In this document: positions 8,131 to 17,209 of the stretch, piece by piece
How positions within the stretch are numbered: the stretch's first letter is position 1
How the letters are laid out: the number at the start of each line of letters is the position of its first letter
Source: a virus
Virus record (IMG/VR): IMGVR_UViG_3300046529_000282
Location: 1 to 44,583 of that record
Length of the DNA: 44,583 nt
Strand: one strand, 5' to 3'
The notes under the pieces: generated by a model
Databases searched by the model: none
What the model was told of the DNA's origin: nothing
Seen by the model: the letters and a program-made list of their open reading frames with translations, nothing else
Translations under genes and position numbers: made by a program

Positions 8131-9757
8131 GACGCGAAAGCGCCTCCGCGATGACTTCGCCTTTTACTGCCAAAACTGCGTAAAGATCAGAACCAAAGAC
8201 GGCACCATTGCCCCGCTGATCCTCAATCGAGTGCAGAAGCGTTTTGCCGAGCGGATCATCGATCAACAGGAGGCCACAGGCAAGGTCCGCTTCGTTGTCG
8301 TCAAGGCACGACAGCAGGGACTGAGCACCGTTATCTCCGCATGGCAGTATTGGTGGCTTAGCCAGCGCAAGGCCCAGAAGGGTCTCGTTATGGCCCACGT
8401 TGCCGAGAGCACCACGACGCTCTTCGACATGTACCACCGTATTCACCAGAACGTCCCGAAGATTGTCCAGCCGTCTACTAAATACTCGTCCCGTACTGAG
8501 TTGGTGTTCTCTGCGCTAGACAGCGGTTTGCGAGTGGCTACGGCGGGCGGCAAAGGCGTTGCTCGCGGCGAAACGTTTACCACTGTCCATCTGTCCGAGG
8601 TGGCCTTCTGGCCCGACACGTTCGCACAGAACAACTTCAACGGTCTCATTCAAGCCGTGCCCGACAAGCCAGGTACAGCTGCGTTCCTTGAGAGCACAGC
8701 TAACGGTATGACCGGCGTGTTCTACGAGCAGTACAAAGTCGCCAAGAGTGGCGAGAGCGGCTACGAGCTGTTCTTCAGCGCGTGGGTAGAGAGCGACGAT
8801 TACCGCGACTCCACTGTCCCCGCCAACTTCGTGCGGGTACCTGAAGAGGAAGCCATAGTCGAGCTAGCTAAGCGGCTCTACGACATCGACGTGGACAACG
8901 AGCAGCTGTGGTGGCGCAGGCGAAAGATTGCCCTCAACGGCGCGGACATGTTCAAGCAGGAATATCCGCTGACCCCCGAGGAAGCATTCATCTCGACCGG
9001 CCGCCCTATCTTCAATCCCGACTACATCGTTGAGCGACTGAAGACCCCTAAGACGCCGATCAAGACGATGGCTGTCGAGGAGGTCTACGACCACGATACT
9101 GGAAAGCGATTACCGCTACGCAAGCTACGGGAACATCCCCGAGGCGAGCTTAAGGTCTACCGCGAACGCGACCCGAAGGAAACTTACACCATCGGCGCCG
9201 ACGTGGGCATGGGACTACGAGCGGGCGTCAAAGGGCGCCCCAGCGATCCCAGTGTTGCGCAGATTCTCGATAGCCAGCTACGGCAAGTCGCGGTGTGGCG
9301 CGGCACTGTTCACCCTGACGTGTTCGCTGACATCCTTATAGCGCTCGGTTACCACTACAACGAAGCCCTGCTCGTTCCTGAGCGAAACAACCATGGCCTT
9401 GTAACTTGCGTAGAGCTAAGGGACCAGCAGTACCCTAACATCTATTTGGATGTGACTGAGGGTACCGTTGAAGTCGATAAAGAGACATTGAACCTCGGCG
9501 TTTTTACGTCCGAGAAGACGAAGCCGCTGATGATCGACAAGCTTCGCGCCTTCGACCGTAACAAAGAAATTGAAATTAACGACACGACTACCCTCGAAGA
9601 GATGCTTCAATTCGTCGTAACCGAAAGCGGTAAGATGGAGGCGGAAGGAGGCGCGAACGACGATACAGTCATGGCGCTAGCATTGGCGGCATATGCCAGC
9701 GAGGGGAAATGGACCCCCGTTGAAAACATCGAAGAACTCTACGTCAGAGCCGTCTGA
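8105..9757 (+). CDS. Terminase large subunit
   Basis: The 550-residue DNA-packaging motor. The ATPase half has a Walker A-like KARQQGLST (about 68-76) and the acidic strand TTVHLSEVAFW in the Walker B position, with coupling motif FLESTANG. The nuclease half carries IGADVGMG (about residue 360), PERNNHG and a late aspartate pair in GANDDTVMALALA, which fits the RNase H-like metal site of terminase nucleases. The length is typical. It overlaps both the small subunit gene and the HNH gene that follows. The sequence type suggests a different terminase lineage from T7 gp19. Confidence 0.92.
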   Translation: MTMTPKQIETRKRLRDDFAFYCQNCVKIRTKDGTIAPLILNRVQKRFAERIIDQQEATGKVRFVVVKARQQGLSTVISAWQYWWLSQRKAQKGLVMAHVAESTTTLFDMYHRIHQNVPKIVQPSTKYSSRTELVFSALDSGLRVATAGGKGVARGETFTTVHLSEVAFWPDTFAQNNFNGLIQAVPDKPGTAAFLESTANGMTGVFYEQYKVAKSGESGYELFFSAWVESDDYRDSTVPANFVRVPEEEAIVELAKRLYDIDVDNEQLWWRRRKIALNGADMFKQEYPLTPEEAFISTGRPIFNPDYIVERLKTPKTPIKTMAVEEVYDHDTGKRLPLRKLREHPRGELKVYRERDPKETYTIGADVGMGLRAGVKGRPSDPSVAQILDSQLRQVAVWRGTVHPDVFADILIALGYHYNEALLVPERNNHGLVTCVELRDQQYPNIYLDVTEGTVEVDKETLNLGVFTSEKTKPLMIDKLRAFDRNKEIEINDTTTLEEMLQFVVTESGKMEAEGGANDDTVMALALAAYASEGKWTPVENIEELYVRAV

Positions 9758-10151
9758 TTCCAAGAAGAAATACTACGAGGCGAATAAAGAAGCCATCCTA
9801 GCTAAGAAGCGCACGCCTGAATACAAGGCGTATAAGCGTGCCTACGACAAGAAGTACCACGCTGGCAGGAAAAAAGACCCGGAGAAACAGCGCGCTGCGG
9901 GGCTGATGCGGCGGTACAGCTTATCAGTGTCGGAATGGGACTCCATGTTCTACCGGCAAGGGTTTTGTTGTGACATCTGCGGCCTGCATGACATCGACTA
10001 CTCAGGCCGATGGCACACCGACCATGATCACGCCACCGGCGAGGTTCGCGGCATTCTATGCCAGCACTGCAACTCCATGCTCGGCTACGCGCGAGATAAT
10101 AGTCACACATTGGCACAAGCTATACATTACTTAGAGAAACATAATGGCTAA
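9693..10151 (+). CDS. HNH endonuclease (endonuclease VII type), copy 1
   Basis: A 152-residue frame starting inside the end of the terminase gene; a TTG at 9720 is another possible start. The C-terminal half is the zinc-bound beta-beta-alpha nuclease of the T4 endonuclease VII family: CDICG, then TDHDHATGEVRG, ILCQHCNSMLG. The N-terminal half is basic with KYYEANKEAILAKK, typical of free-standing phage HNH enzymes. Such genes are usually homing endonucleases that cut phages lacking them. The end overlaps the portal start (ATGGCTAA), so the portal ribosome site lies inside this gene. Confidence 0.85.
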   Translation: MPARGNGPPLKTSKNSTSEPSDSKKKYYEANKEAILAKKRTPEYKAYKRAYDKKYHAGRKKDPEKQRAAGLMRRYSLSVSEWDSMFYRQGFCCDICGLHDIDYSGRWHTDHDHATGEVRGILCQHCNSMLGYARDNSHTLAQAIHYLEKHNG

Positions 10152-12216
10152 AGGCCAACTGACTGACGAGGACATCCTCGCTCGCGTCCTGATGAAATCA
10201 AAAGACGCCGTAGGTTGGGCTTCTGAGAAGCTGAGCATCGAGCGCGAGAGGGTGGCCAAGTATCTTAATGGCGAATGGCCGAAGCGAAACTCTGAAGGCT
10301 CTTCTAGCTTCACTTCGCAGGACTGCTACGACAGTGTGAAAATGCAGCAAGCGCAGCTGTTGGAGGTGTTCGCGACTGGTGATCACATCGCCAAGTTCGA
10401 TCCTGACAGTCAGATGAATGTTCAGTCTTGTCTCGTAGCTACTGAATATGCGTCCTATTGTATTTTTCGTAAAAATAACGGCTACCAACTCTTCTCTGAC
10501 ATCATCTACAACGGCCTCACGGCCCGCGCAGGCGTAACCAAGGTCTATTGGGAAGAGAAGTACGAGTACAGCGAAGAGAACTTCGGCCCCGTTGACGAAG
10601 CTACGGCTTACGGCATCGCCGCACAGGACGATGTTGATGAGTTCGAGGCTACGCAGGACCCCATGACGGGGACCTACAGCGGCACTCTGATCCGCAAGGT
10701 GGATTGCAGCAAGGTCTGCATTGACGTGTTGATGCCGGAAGAGTTCCTGATCGAACCTCTGGCCCGCTGCATCGAGAACGCTAGCTATTGCGCTCACCGC
10801 ACGCCCAAGACGCGCGCGGACCTGATCGACATGGGCTACGACAAGAAGCTCGTGATGGAGCTGCCCGCCGACGACGCCAAGGAGCTTCTATTCTCCCCGG
10901 AAGTCTTAGCTAGGACCGGCCCCACCAAGGCAGCAGAGACCTACGACAGCCCCATTCAGTCTGAAATGGACTACCTCGTGTACTACGAGAGCTACGTCCG
11001 TATGAAGATTGACAAGGCTAAGGGCGTCCGTCTCTACAAGGTCTGCCACGCTGGTAACAAGCTGCTCGATAAGCCGCAGGAGGTCGATAAGGCCCCCTTC
11101 ATTGCTTACATCCCGCTGCCCGTTCCCGGCGTCTTCTACGGTGATAACTTCGCTGCCCGCGTAGTGCCCGTGCAGAACGCTAAGACCGTGCTTATGCGCG
11201 GCGTGCTCGACCACACAGCCATCACCACCAACCCGCGTTACGCTGTGGTCAATGGTGGCTTGATGAACCCGCGTGAGCTTCTTGATAACCGCCTCGGCGG
11301 CATCGTGAACGTTCGGCGCCCCGACAGCGTTACGCCTCTCCCGCAAGCCAACCTTAACCCGTACATCTATCAGACGCTACAGCTGCTCGATACTTCTAAC
11401 GAGAAGTCTACCGGCATCTCTGCGCTGTCTCAGGGTCTCAACAAGGACGCCATCAGCACCCAGAACTCTCAGGGTCTGGTGGACAACATGATGAAGGCGA
11501 GTGGTCAGCGAGCTAAGATTATGGCCCGCAACTTCGCCAACAACTTCCTTGTACCCCTGATGATCGAAGTCATCCGGCTGGCCATCCTGCACGTCAAGCA
11601 GCCCGAGTTCATCGAGGTTGCTGGTGCTCCGCTTCAGTGCAACGTCCATCAGTGGACCGACCGCAAGACCTGCACCGTTAGCCAGCACTTGGGCTACGGC
11701 GAGAAGGACATGGCGGCGGCTGAGCTTTCGCAGGGTTACCAGATGCTGGCTAAGGACCCGGCTATTGGGCACATGTTCGGCCCGCAGCAGCGTTATCAGT
11801 TGCTGTCGGACATCGCGAAGCTGAAGAGCTTCACGCGCTGGCCCGCATATCTCAATCCGAATGCACCGCCTCCGCAGCCGCAGCCTGACCCGATCAAGGT
11901 TGAGGAAGTGAAGGCCAAGCAGACGGTCGCACAGGCAGCTGTCATGACCGCGCAGAGCGCGCAGGCCAAGGAACAGCGGCTGGTTATCGAAGGTCAGCAG
12001 AAGAATGATCTGAAGCGTCACGACCTGACGATGAAGATTCTCGACCACGACCGGACCAACAACCGGCAGGACGCTGACACGGCACACCGCATCATCCATG
12101 ACGAGGCTGAGCTTCAGCTTCAGAAGGCACAAACCGCCCTCCAACAGCACAACGCTGAAGAGGACAGGGTAATTAATGCAAGAAAGTCAAACCAACGCAC
12201 TGCGAGCGGCTCTTGA
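10144..12216 (+). CDS. Portal protein
   Basis: A 690-residue protein, the size of P22-type portals (T7-type are about 530). It forms the dodecameric ring through which DNA is packaged and ejected. Visible features are an N-terminal helical segment, a long mixed core containing TKVYWEEKYEYSEENFGPV and DVLMPEEFLIEP, and a C-terminal helical, Gln-rich tail from about 575 (QPDPIKVEEVKAKQTVAQAA), a likely barrel or coiled coil. It follows the terminase (with the HNH insert between) and precedes scaffold and capsid, the usual order. It overlaps the next gene by 41 bp. Confidence 0.85.
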   Translation: MAKGQLTDEDILARVLMKSKDAVGWASEKLSIERERVAKYLNGEWPKRNSEGSSSFTSQDCYDSVKMQQAQLLEVFATGDHIAKFDPDSQMNVQSCLVATEYASYCIFRKNNGYQLFSDIIYNGLTARAGVTKVYWEEKYEYSEENFGPVDEATAYGIAAQDDVDEFEATQDPMTGTYSGTLIRKVDCSKVCIDVLMPEEFLIEPLARCIENASYCAHRTPKTRADLIDMGYDKKLVMELPADDAKELLFSPEVLARTGPTKAAETYDSPIQSEMDYLVYYESYVRMKIDKAKGVRLYKVCHAGNKLLDKPQEVDKAPFIAYIPLPVPGVFYGDNFAARVVPVQNAKTVLMRGVLDHTAITTNPRYAVVNGGLMNPRELLDNRLGGIVNVRRPDSVTPLPQANLNPYIYQTLQLLDTSNEKSTGISALSQGLNKDAISTQNSQGLVDNMMKASGQRAKIMARNFANNFLVPLMIEVIRLAILHVKQPEFIEVAGAPLQCNVHQWTDRKTCTVSQHLGYGEKDMAAAELSQGYQMLAKDPAIGHMFGPQQRYQLLSDIAKLKSFTRWPAYLNPNAPPPQPQPDPIKVEEVKAKQTVAQAAVMTAQSAQAKEQRLVIEGQQKNDLKRHDLTMKILDHDRTNNRQDADTAHRIIHDEAELQLQKAQTALQQHNAEEDRVINARKSNQRTASGS

Positions 12217-12874
12217 GCGGGCCGCCGCTACCATGCGTAACTCGGGCTCGAACGTAGGTTCGGGCTCGGGGCTCTTTCCTCCTATGGCCTTCGGCGGGCC
12301 CGGGATGTTCGACCCTACATTCATGGCTAACCAACGACAGCCAGGTATGCAGCCGACACCCAGCGAGCAGGTAGCTAACCGCTTCGGCGGGATGCAGCCT
12401 CCGTCCGCGATGCCTTCGCCAGCAGAGCAGATAGCATCACGCTTCCCGCAGACCATGGCGCAGGCTCCGGCCCCAGCTGCCCCAGCAGCCCCGGTGCCCA
12501 TGCCCATGGCGCGGCCCGCAGCTGCACCGCAGGCACAGGCTCAGGCTCCTATGGGCTTCTTCCAGCGCAACGCTGCGATGATGCGCGACCCGGCAACGGG
12601 CGAGCTAATCGACCCCTCGGGAGCAGCTAGGGCGCAAGCCGCTATGCCATCCCACGGGACCGGTACTTGGGGCTCCAAGGGCATCTTGCCAAGCATGATG
12701 AACCTCTTGGGCGCAGGCACTGGCGCCCCCGGCGTCAACGCCAACGGCTCCATCCAAGGCGCCTATGGCCCAACGTCGGTAGGAGGCGCTCCGCTACAGC
12801 AGGCGCCGCAGCAGCAAGACCAAGGCGGCCTGATCCAGCGGATGCTTGGCTACCTCGGAAGCAAGCAAGGCTAA
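12176..12874 (+). CDS. Pro/Ala/Met/Gln-rich structural-region protein
   Basis: A 232-residue low-complexity product beginning inside the end of the portal gene. It has two related segments, PTPSEQVANRFGG and PSPAEQIASRFPQ, about 25 residues apart, then a Pro-Ala-Met-rich linker. The end is GGLIQRMLGYLGSKQG. I do not recognise a family. The location between portal and scaffold suggests a head assembly or internal component. Confidence 0.6.
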   Translation: MQESQTNALRAALERAAATMRNSGSNVGSGSGLFPPMAFGGPGMFDPTFMANQRQPGMQPTPSEQVANRFGGMQPPSAMPSPAEQIASRFPQTMAQAPAPAAPAAPVPMPMARPAAAPQAQAQAPMGFFQRNAAMMRDPATGELIDPSGAARAQAAMPSHGTGTWGSKGILPSMMNLLGAGTGAPGVNANGSIQGAYGPTSVGGAPLQQAPQQQDQGGLIQRMLGYLGSKQG

Positions 12875-12876
12875 CA

Positions 12877-13308
12877 ATGGCTGACGGCATTCTCTTCCGC
12901 CGCCCCGAACTGGACCCTACCGACATCTACGCGCGCAACGCCCCCTTCATCAAAGGCACGCCGTCTAGCTACAGCACAACGCTAGGCCCGATGGAGGAGC
13001 AGATGTTCAAGGCGTGGGTGGGTAAGAACAACGTGCCGTTCAACCCAAACTCGGTGGACCCCCAGTCAGACTACGACATGCGCGGGTTCTATCGGGGCCT
13101 AGTGGGTGGCGACCCCAAGGCCATGTCTGCCATCGACCCCAACGACACGCAAATGCACTACCCGGACTACTGGAAGACGCCTTATCACGAGACGTTCTCC
13201 AATCAGAGCCAATGGGCGTTGCCTCACGCGCCAGCTTGGGACGAGCAGGATAAGCTTATCGGCACCAACGGGCGCATCATCTTTGATGATCGACGCGCCA
13301 AGAACTGA
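12877..13308 (+). CDS. Conserved phage head-region protein (143 aa)
   Basis: The start at 12877 is preferred because it comes 2 bp after the previous stop; the frame stays open upstream to 12667 only as an overlap with the previous gene. The sequence contains EEQMFKAWVGKNNVPFNP, then YDMRGFYRGLV and the block MHYPDYWKTPYHETFSNQSQ. I recall this pattern from unnamed proteins near portal genes in other podoviruses. It has no known function. It is probably a virion component. Confidence 0.7.
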   Translation: MADGILFRRPELDPTDIYARNAPFIKGTPSSYSTTLGPMEEQMFKAWVGKNNVPFNPNSVDPQSDYDMRGFYRGLVGGDPKAMSAIDPNDTQMHYPDYWKTPYHETFSNQSQWALPHAPAWDEQDKLIGTNGRIIFDDRRAKN

Positions 13309-13312
13309 TCGA

Positions 13313-13579
13313 ATGAACGACGACACCGTAATGACCCTCGGGGAGTTCTGCAAAGGACTCCTCGGGGACGAGCGCTTCCAAGCGCTTATCGCGCTATTCG
13401 GACAGCAGATGGCTGCCGACATGCTCGCGACCCTGCCCCACGAAGCAAAGAAACGTGAGGGCATCCACGCAGCCTACTCGGGCTTTACCGAGTTCACGAG
13501 CCTCATGAGCAAATTTGCTGAGGCTGCCGAGACCCTAGCTAAACAGCAGGCTCTCGCACACGACCCACTTACTGACTGA
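13313..13579 (+). CDS. Small helical protein between head genes (88 aa)
   Basis: Starts at ATG 13313, four bases after the previous stop. It is predicted mostly helical, with acidic and Ala-rich segments (LMSKFAEAAETLAKQQALAH near the end). I do not recognise a family. The compact spacing between the portal-side gene and the scaffold gene supports a real gene, possibly a head assembly factor. Confidence 0.65.
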   Translation: MNDDTVMTLGEFCKGLLGDERFQALIALFGQQMAADMLATLPHEAKKREGIHAAYSGFTEFTSLMSKFAEAAETLAKQQALAHDPLTD

Positions 13580-13596
13580 CAGAGCTAACTATCCTT

Positions 13597-14622
13597 ATGG
13601 ACGTTACTGAAGATTTTGACGACAACGGAATGAATGCCTTTCTGAAGCTCATGGACGCTGAAAAGCCATCCGACGAAGAGCGCAAAGAGGGCGAGACCGA
13701 AGCCGATAAGGCAGAGGACACGGAAGCAGAGACCGAAGCTAACGAGAACGACGGTGAAACTGAGGACGGCGAAAGCTCATCCGACGACACCGAAGAGACC
13801 GAAGGCGAAACCGAAGAGACCAAGGCGACTGAGAAGAAGTACGCCGACGATGAGGGAACATACGTCAAGGTCAAAGTAGGTGAGGAAGAGCACGAGGTTG
13901 CCGTAAAAGACCTCAAGCGTCTGTTTGGCCAAGAGGCCAGCCTGACGAAGAAATCCCAAGAAGTCGCTGAGCGCACCAAAGCCGCCGAGCAGGCACAGGC
14001 CAAGAGCCTCGCTGCACTCGACGTAATGGTGAAGCGCGCGCAGGAAGCAGCTAACCCCTATCGGAATGTGAATTGGGCAGCCTTGATGAAGGACCCCACC
14101 ATTTCCGCTGAGGACGTTGGCGCCCTGCAAGAAGCAGCACGGTCCGCGTTTGAGAACGAATCGTTCCTCACGGGCCAGCTGGACAACTTCATGCGCGAGG
14201 TACAGTCGCAGCAGCAGGCCGCACAGGCTGAAGCAGCTAAGGCATGTATCCAAGCGCTCACTGACGACAAGTCGCCAACCTACATCAAGGGTTGGGATCA
14301 GAAGCTCTACAACGACATGCGTTCGTTCGCTGTGTCGATGGGAGCTAACCAGCAGATGGTGGACGGTCTGACCGACCCCTCCGCGTTCAAGCTGATCCAC
14401 ATGGCCATGCAGTTCCACAAGGGGACGCAGAAGGTTGTGACGCAGAAGGTCAACAAGGCTCCCAAGAAGATTGTGAAGTCCTCGACCACCGCGACACAGC
14501 CCAGCCAGGACACCAACAGAGCAGTCGGCCGACAGAAGGCCGTAGCTAAGCTCAAGAAGTCCGATGGCTCCATGGCTGCAACGCAGGACGCCTTCATGTC
14601 GCTGTTTGGCGACGACAAGTAA
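13597..14622 (+). CDS. Capsid scaffolding protein
   Basis: A 341-residue protein just before the capsid gene. Residues 1-80 are extremely acidic (Glu/Asp/Thr repeats such as TEAETEANENDGETEDGESS). They are followed by YVKVKVGEEEHEVAVKDLKR and long helices up to about 240. The C-terminus is basic (KKIVKSS, KAVAKLKKSDG). Acidic N-terminus, helical middle and basic C-terminal end are the usual architecture of scaffolds, which guide procapsid assembly and leave before packaging. Position between portal and capsid agrees. Confidence 0.82.
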   Translation: MDVTEDFDDNGMNAFLKLMDAEKPSDEERKEGETEADKAEDTEAETEANENDGETEDGESSSDDTEETEGETEETKATEKKYADDEGTYVKVKVGEEEHEVAVKDLKRLFGQEASLTKKSQEVAERTKAAEQAQAKSLAALDVMVKRAQEAANPYRNVNWAALMKDPTISAEDVGALQEAARSAFENESFLTGQLDNFMREVQSQQQAAQAEAAKACIQALTDDKSPTYIKGWDQKLYNDMRSFAVSMGANQQMVDGLTDPSAFKLIHMAMQFHKGTQKVVTQKVNKAPKKIVKSSTTATQPSQDTNRAVGRQKAVAKLKKSDGSMAATQDAFMSLFGDDK

Positions 14623-14664
14623 TCTCGCACTACCTAATTAGTTTCAGAAAGACACTTACTTACT

Positions 14665-15567
14665 ATGGCTACTTTTCAGACCTACACTGAAGTCGGTATC
14701 AAGGAAAACATTTCCGACATCATCGAAAATATTTCACCCCGTAAGACTCCTTTTATGTCGAGCATCGGCAGCGAGAAGATCCATCAGCCGCTGTTCCAGT
14801 GGCAGGAGGACTCTCTCCGCGCAGTGAACGGCACTGCGGCTGCGGCCAACGAAGGCGCCGATCCGGCTGACATCACTGTGGTCCCCACGGTCATGCGCAG
14901 CAACCAGAGCCAAATCTTCGTTGAGGCGGTCAAGGTTGCCGGTACCGTTCAGGCGACGCTCGCCTATGGCCGCGCCAAAGAGCTTGCTTACCAGATGAGC
15001 AAGACCTCGGCGGCCCTCAAGCGCGACCTTGAGAACGCCTACGTCGGCACTGGTCAGGCCGGTAACGTCGGTTCGGCTTCGTCCTCGACCGCCCGCCTCA
15101 TGGTTGGCGCGCAGGCGCAGATTGCTGCGGCTAACACGATTAACCTCGGCGCGGCTGTGGCCCTCAATGAGTCGGCGCTGCTCACTCAGCTGGGTGTTGC
15201 GTACAACGCTGGTGCGGACCCGACCCGCATTATGATCACCCCGTCGAACTCGATTATCATTGCGGCGTTCGCTGCGGCCTCCGGTCGCTTCCGTACGTTC
15301 TCCGGTGGCAAGTCGAATGACATCGTCAACACGGTGAACCTGTACGTCTCGCCGTTCGGTGAGCAGAAGGTCGAGCTGAACCGCTTCCTCAAGGCGAAGA
15401 ATACGCTGATCTATGAACCGGAGATGTGGTCGCAGGCCACCTTCCGTCCGTGGACCCGCGAGACGCTGGCTAAGACCGGCGACGCTGAGAAGCAGATGAT
15501 CATCGGTGAGTTCTCGCTGAAGCATAAGAACTTCGCGGCTTCGGCGCAGATCAACGACAACACCTAA
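14665..15567 (+). CDS. Major capsid protein (SU10/DUF5309-like)
   Basis: A 300-residue capsid subunit that by eye fits the SU10 / DUF5309 branch of the HK97 fold. The N-terminal TEVGIKENISDIIENISP and TPFMSSIG, then the QWQEDSLR segment and the central YQMSKTSAALKRDLENAYVG helix are characteristic, as is the late TLIYEPEMWSQATFRPW. It is preceded by a GAAAG-like Shine-Dalgarno region (CAGAAAG) and followed at once by a hairpin that may limit downstream transcription, as expected for the most abundant virion protein. Confidence 0.88.
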   Translation: MATFQTYTEVGIKENISDIIENISPRKTPFMSSIGSEKIHQPLFQWQEDSLRAVNGTAAAANEGADPADITVVPTVMRSNQSQIFVEAVKVAGTVQATLAYGRAKELAYQMSKTSAALKRDLENAYVGTGQAGNVGSASSSTARLMVGAQAQIAAANTINLGAAVALNESALLTQLGVAYNAGADPTRIMITPSNSIIIAAFAAASGRFRTFSGGKSNDIVNTVNLYVSPFGEQKVELNRFLKAKNTLIYEPEMWSQATFRPWTRETLAKTGDAEKQMIIGEFSLKHKNFAASAQINDNT

Positions 15568-15593
15568 TAACTAAATTCCTAACCCTAGGGATA

Positions 15594-15634
15594 CGGGAGG
15601 GTGTCCGCGACGGCGGCCCCTCCCACCTTATTTA
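15594..15634 (+). terminator. Probable terminator after the capsid gene
   Basis: GGGAGGG (15595-15601) can pair with CCCTCCC (15618-15624), with an inner CCGC/GCGG pair, followed by ACC and TTATTTA. The T tract is broken, so read-through is likely. That would let the abundant capsid message stop while downstream genes get less. Confidence 0.6.
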
Positions 15635-16038
15635 TGCCTTACGCATCAAAAGAAGCGGCTAAGGCGTGGCGCGATAACAATAAAGAACAGCGCGCAGCCT
15701 ACCGCAAAGAATACTACGCTAAAAACAAAGCCAAAGAGAATGCGCGCTATAAGCCGGATGCTATGCGCGCCCGTCATCTACAACAGACCTATGGGATTAC
15801 CATAGAAGATTGGGATGCACTGTTTCTCTCTCAAGGTTCTGCCTGCGCTATATGCCGGGCCACTGACCCCGGCACTAAGTTGGGTTGGCATGTAGACCAT
15901 TGCCACAACACACAGGCAGTTCGCGGTATCCTCTGCGGAGGGTGCAATACCGGGCTTGGCCATTTTAGAGACAACAAAGACGCGCTTAGAAGCGCTGTTG
16001 AATACTTAGAGAAACATGAGCGCCGAGACGTTCTTTGA
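15634..16038 (+). CDS. HNH endonuclease (endonuclease VII type), copy 2
   Basis: I prefer ATG 15634 (134 residues) to the GTG at 15601, which lies inside the capsid terminator hairpin. The N-terminal half is basic with YRKEYYAKNKAKENARY. The nuclease half has CAICR, HVDHCHNTQAVRG and ILCGGCNTGLG, giving the four zinc cysteines and the DH..H catalytic set of the endonuclease VII family. It ends in YLEKHE like copy 1 and overlaps the next gene start at 16016. It is probably a homing endonuclease inserted between capsid and adaptor genes. Confidence 0.85.
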   Translation: MPYASKEAAKAWRDNNKEQRAAYRKEYYAKNKAKENARYKPDAMRARHLQQTYGITIEDWDALFLSQGSACAICRATDPGTKLGWHVDHCHNTQAVRGILCGGCNTGLGHFRDNKDALRSAVEYLEKHERRDVL

Positions 16039-16342
16039 AGAACCACAGCTAATCAACTCTCTCATTAGCTTCGACCAAGATGCAGACGGACACAACCTCT
16101 ACATCAACAACACGCAGGAAATCCCTGACGAGTTTCTCCGCGCACAAGCGGACAAACGGCTAGCTAGCACCAACGAGCGGGCAAGCGACTTCTACGAGGT
16201 TGCGCAAATACCCATCGCTGTCGTGGATCACCTCCTCGCCCATTACGGCTTTGATGTCATGAAGGCGCCCATCCGCGAAACGCTCGCGATGCTGAAGCGC
16301 TACGAGCTTGACGTCTTCCTCTCCACTTTGAAAACCATCTAA
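16016..16342 (+). CDS. Unknown structural-region protein (108 aa)
   Basis: Starts inside the end of HNH copy 2 (AAACATGAG), so its ribosome site belongs to the HNH gene. It is acidic and helical, with VAQIPIAVVDHLLAHYGFDV in the middle. No family is recognised. It lies between capsid and head-tail adaptor, which suggests a head completion or tail component. Confidence 0.65.
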   Translation: MSAETFFEEPQLINSLISFDQDADGHNLYINNTQEIPDEFLRAQADKRLASTNERASDFYEVAQIPIAVVDHLLAHYGFDVMKAPIRETLAMLKRYELDVFLSTLKTI

Positions 16343-16358
16343 TTAGGACGTAAGCGCT

Positions 16359-17030
16359 GTGAACCTCAGCGAACTGACGGGCCAGTTCTTGGCCCTTATG
16401 AACCGCAGCGACCTGAATGCAACTCCGGCGCTTGCGACCACCTTCATTACCCAGTCAATCATGAGGTTGCAGCGCGAGCTTCGCGTTCCCTTCATGGAGA
16501 AGATTGTCCGCTACACGATCCCCAGCACCTTCGATCCCAGCTTGGGCCTTGTGATCCCTTCGGACCTTCTTGAACTCATCGACCTCAACGTAGACACCGA
16601 CAAAGACAACATCCCCGACTACCCGCTACAGCGCGTCCAGCTAAAGGAAGCGATGGTCCGCTCTCAGCTAACAGGCGCCATCCCCCAGGTATTCGCTCGG
16701 CGCGGTGGTTACTTTGTCCTCGGGCCCCAGCCCGCTGTGGGCTCTGTTATCGAACTCGTCTACTACGCGGAATTCGCGCCCCTCCTGAACCCCACGGACT
16801 CCAACACCATCTCAAGGATCGGTTGGGACGCTGTGGTCTACGGGGCCCTCGCCGCTGCGGCTGACTATTACAACGACGACCGCAGCCAAGTGTTCGAGGC
16901 GCGCTACAGCCAGATCACCCAGAACCTTCAGGCCATGGCCGATGGTGACGAGCTGACCGCAGACGCCGCTGTGCGCCCTGCGCTCCTCTTCAACAACGAT
17001 TGGTCTCAATCTGACGGGATGTGCTGGTGA
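16359..17030 (+). CDS. Head-tail adaptor protein
   Basis: A 223-residue protein with a GTG start, preceded by TTAGGACG at a workable spacing. The pattern of an N-terminal helix pair (TFITQSIMRLQRELRVPFME), a beta core with PSDLLELIDL and the late helix YEARYSQITQNL-like segment (FEARYSQITQNLQAM) matches the podovirus/SU10 adaptor group that sits under the portal. Size and position (after capsid, before small virion and lysis genes) fit. It overlaps the next gene by 10 bp. Confidence 0.75.
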   Translation: MNLSELTGQFLALMNRSDLNATPALATTFITQSIMRLQRELRVPFMEKIVRYTIPSTFDPSLGLVIPSDLLELIDLNVDTDKDNIPDYPLQRVQLKEAMVRSQLTGAIPQVFARRGGYFVLGPQPAVGSVIELVYYAEFAPLLNPTDSNTISRIGWDAVVYGALAAAADYYNDDRSQVFEARYSQITQNLQAMADGDELTADAAVRPALLFNNDWSQSDGMCW

Positions 17031-17209
17031 CCCAGAGTTCGTTCTACACGGACCCGCCCAATGTATCGAACGAGCTTACTCCCGGAGGCCGGGGATTCAT
17101 CCCTGCTCCTAGCTCGTTCTATAAGCCGGGTACCAACACGCAGCCTACAGACGGCAACACGCAGGCCCCTAGCTCATTTTATCCCGGGGACCACGAAGCG
17201 GAAATCTAA
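17021..17209 (+). CDS. Small SSFY-repeat protein (62 aa)
   Basis: GTG start overlapping the adaptor end (a second GTG at 17027 is possible). The protein repeats a short motif three times: QSSFYTDPP, APSSFYKPG and APSSFYPGD. The rest is Pro/Gly/Thr-rich and probably unstructured. Its stop overlaps the endolysin start (TAATG). It could be a minor virion decoration or a linker. Function unknown. Confidence 0.65.
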   Translation: MLVTQSSFYTDPPNVSNELTPGGRGFIPAPSSFYKPGTNTQPTDGNTQAPSSFYPGDHEAEI

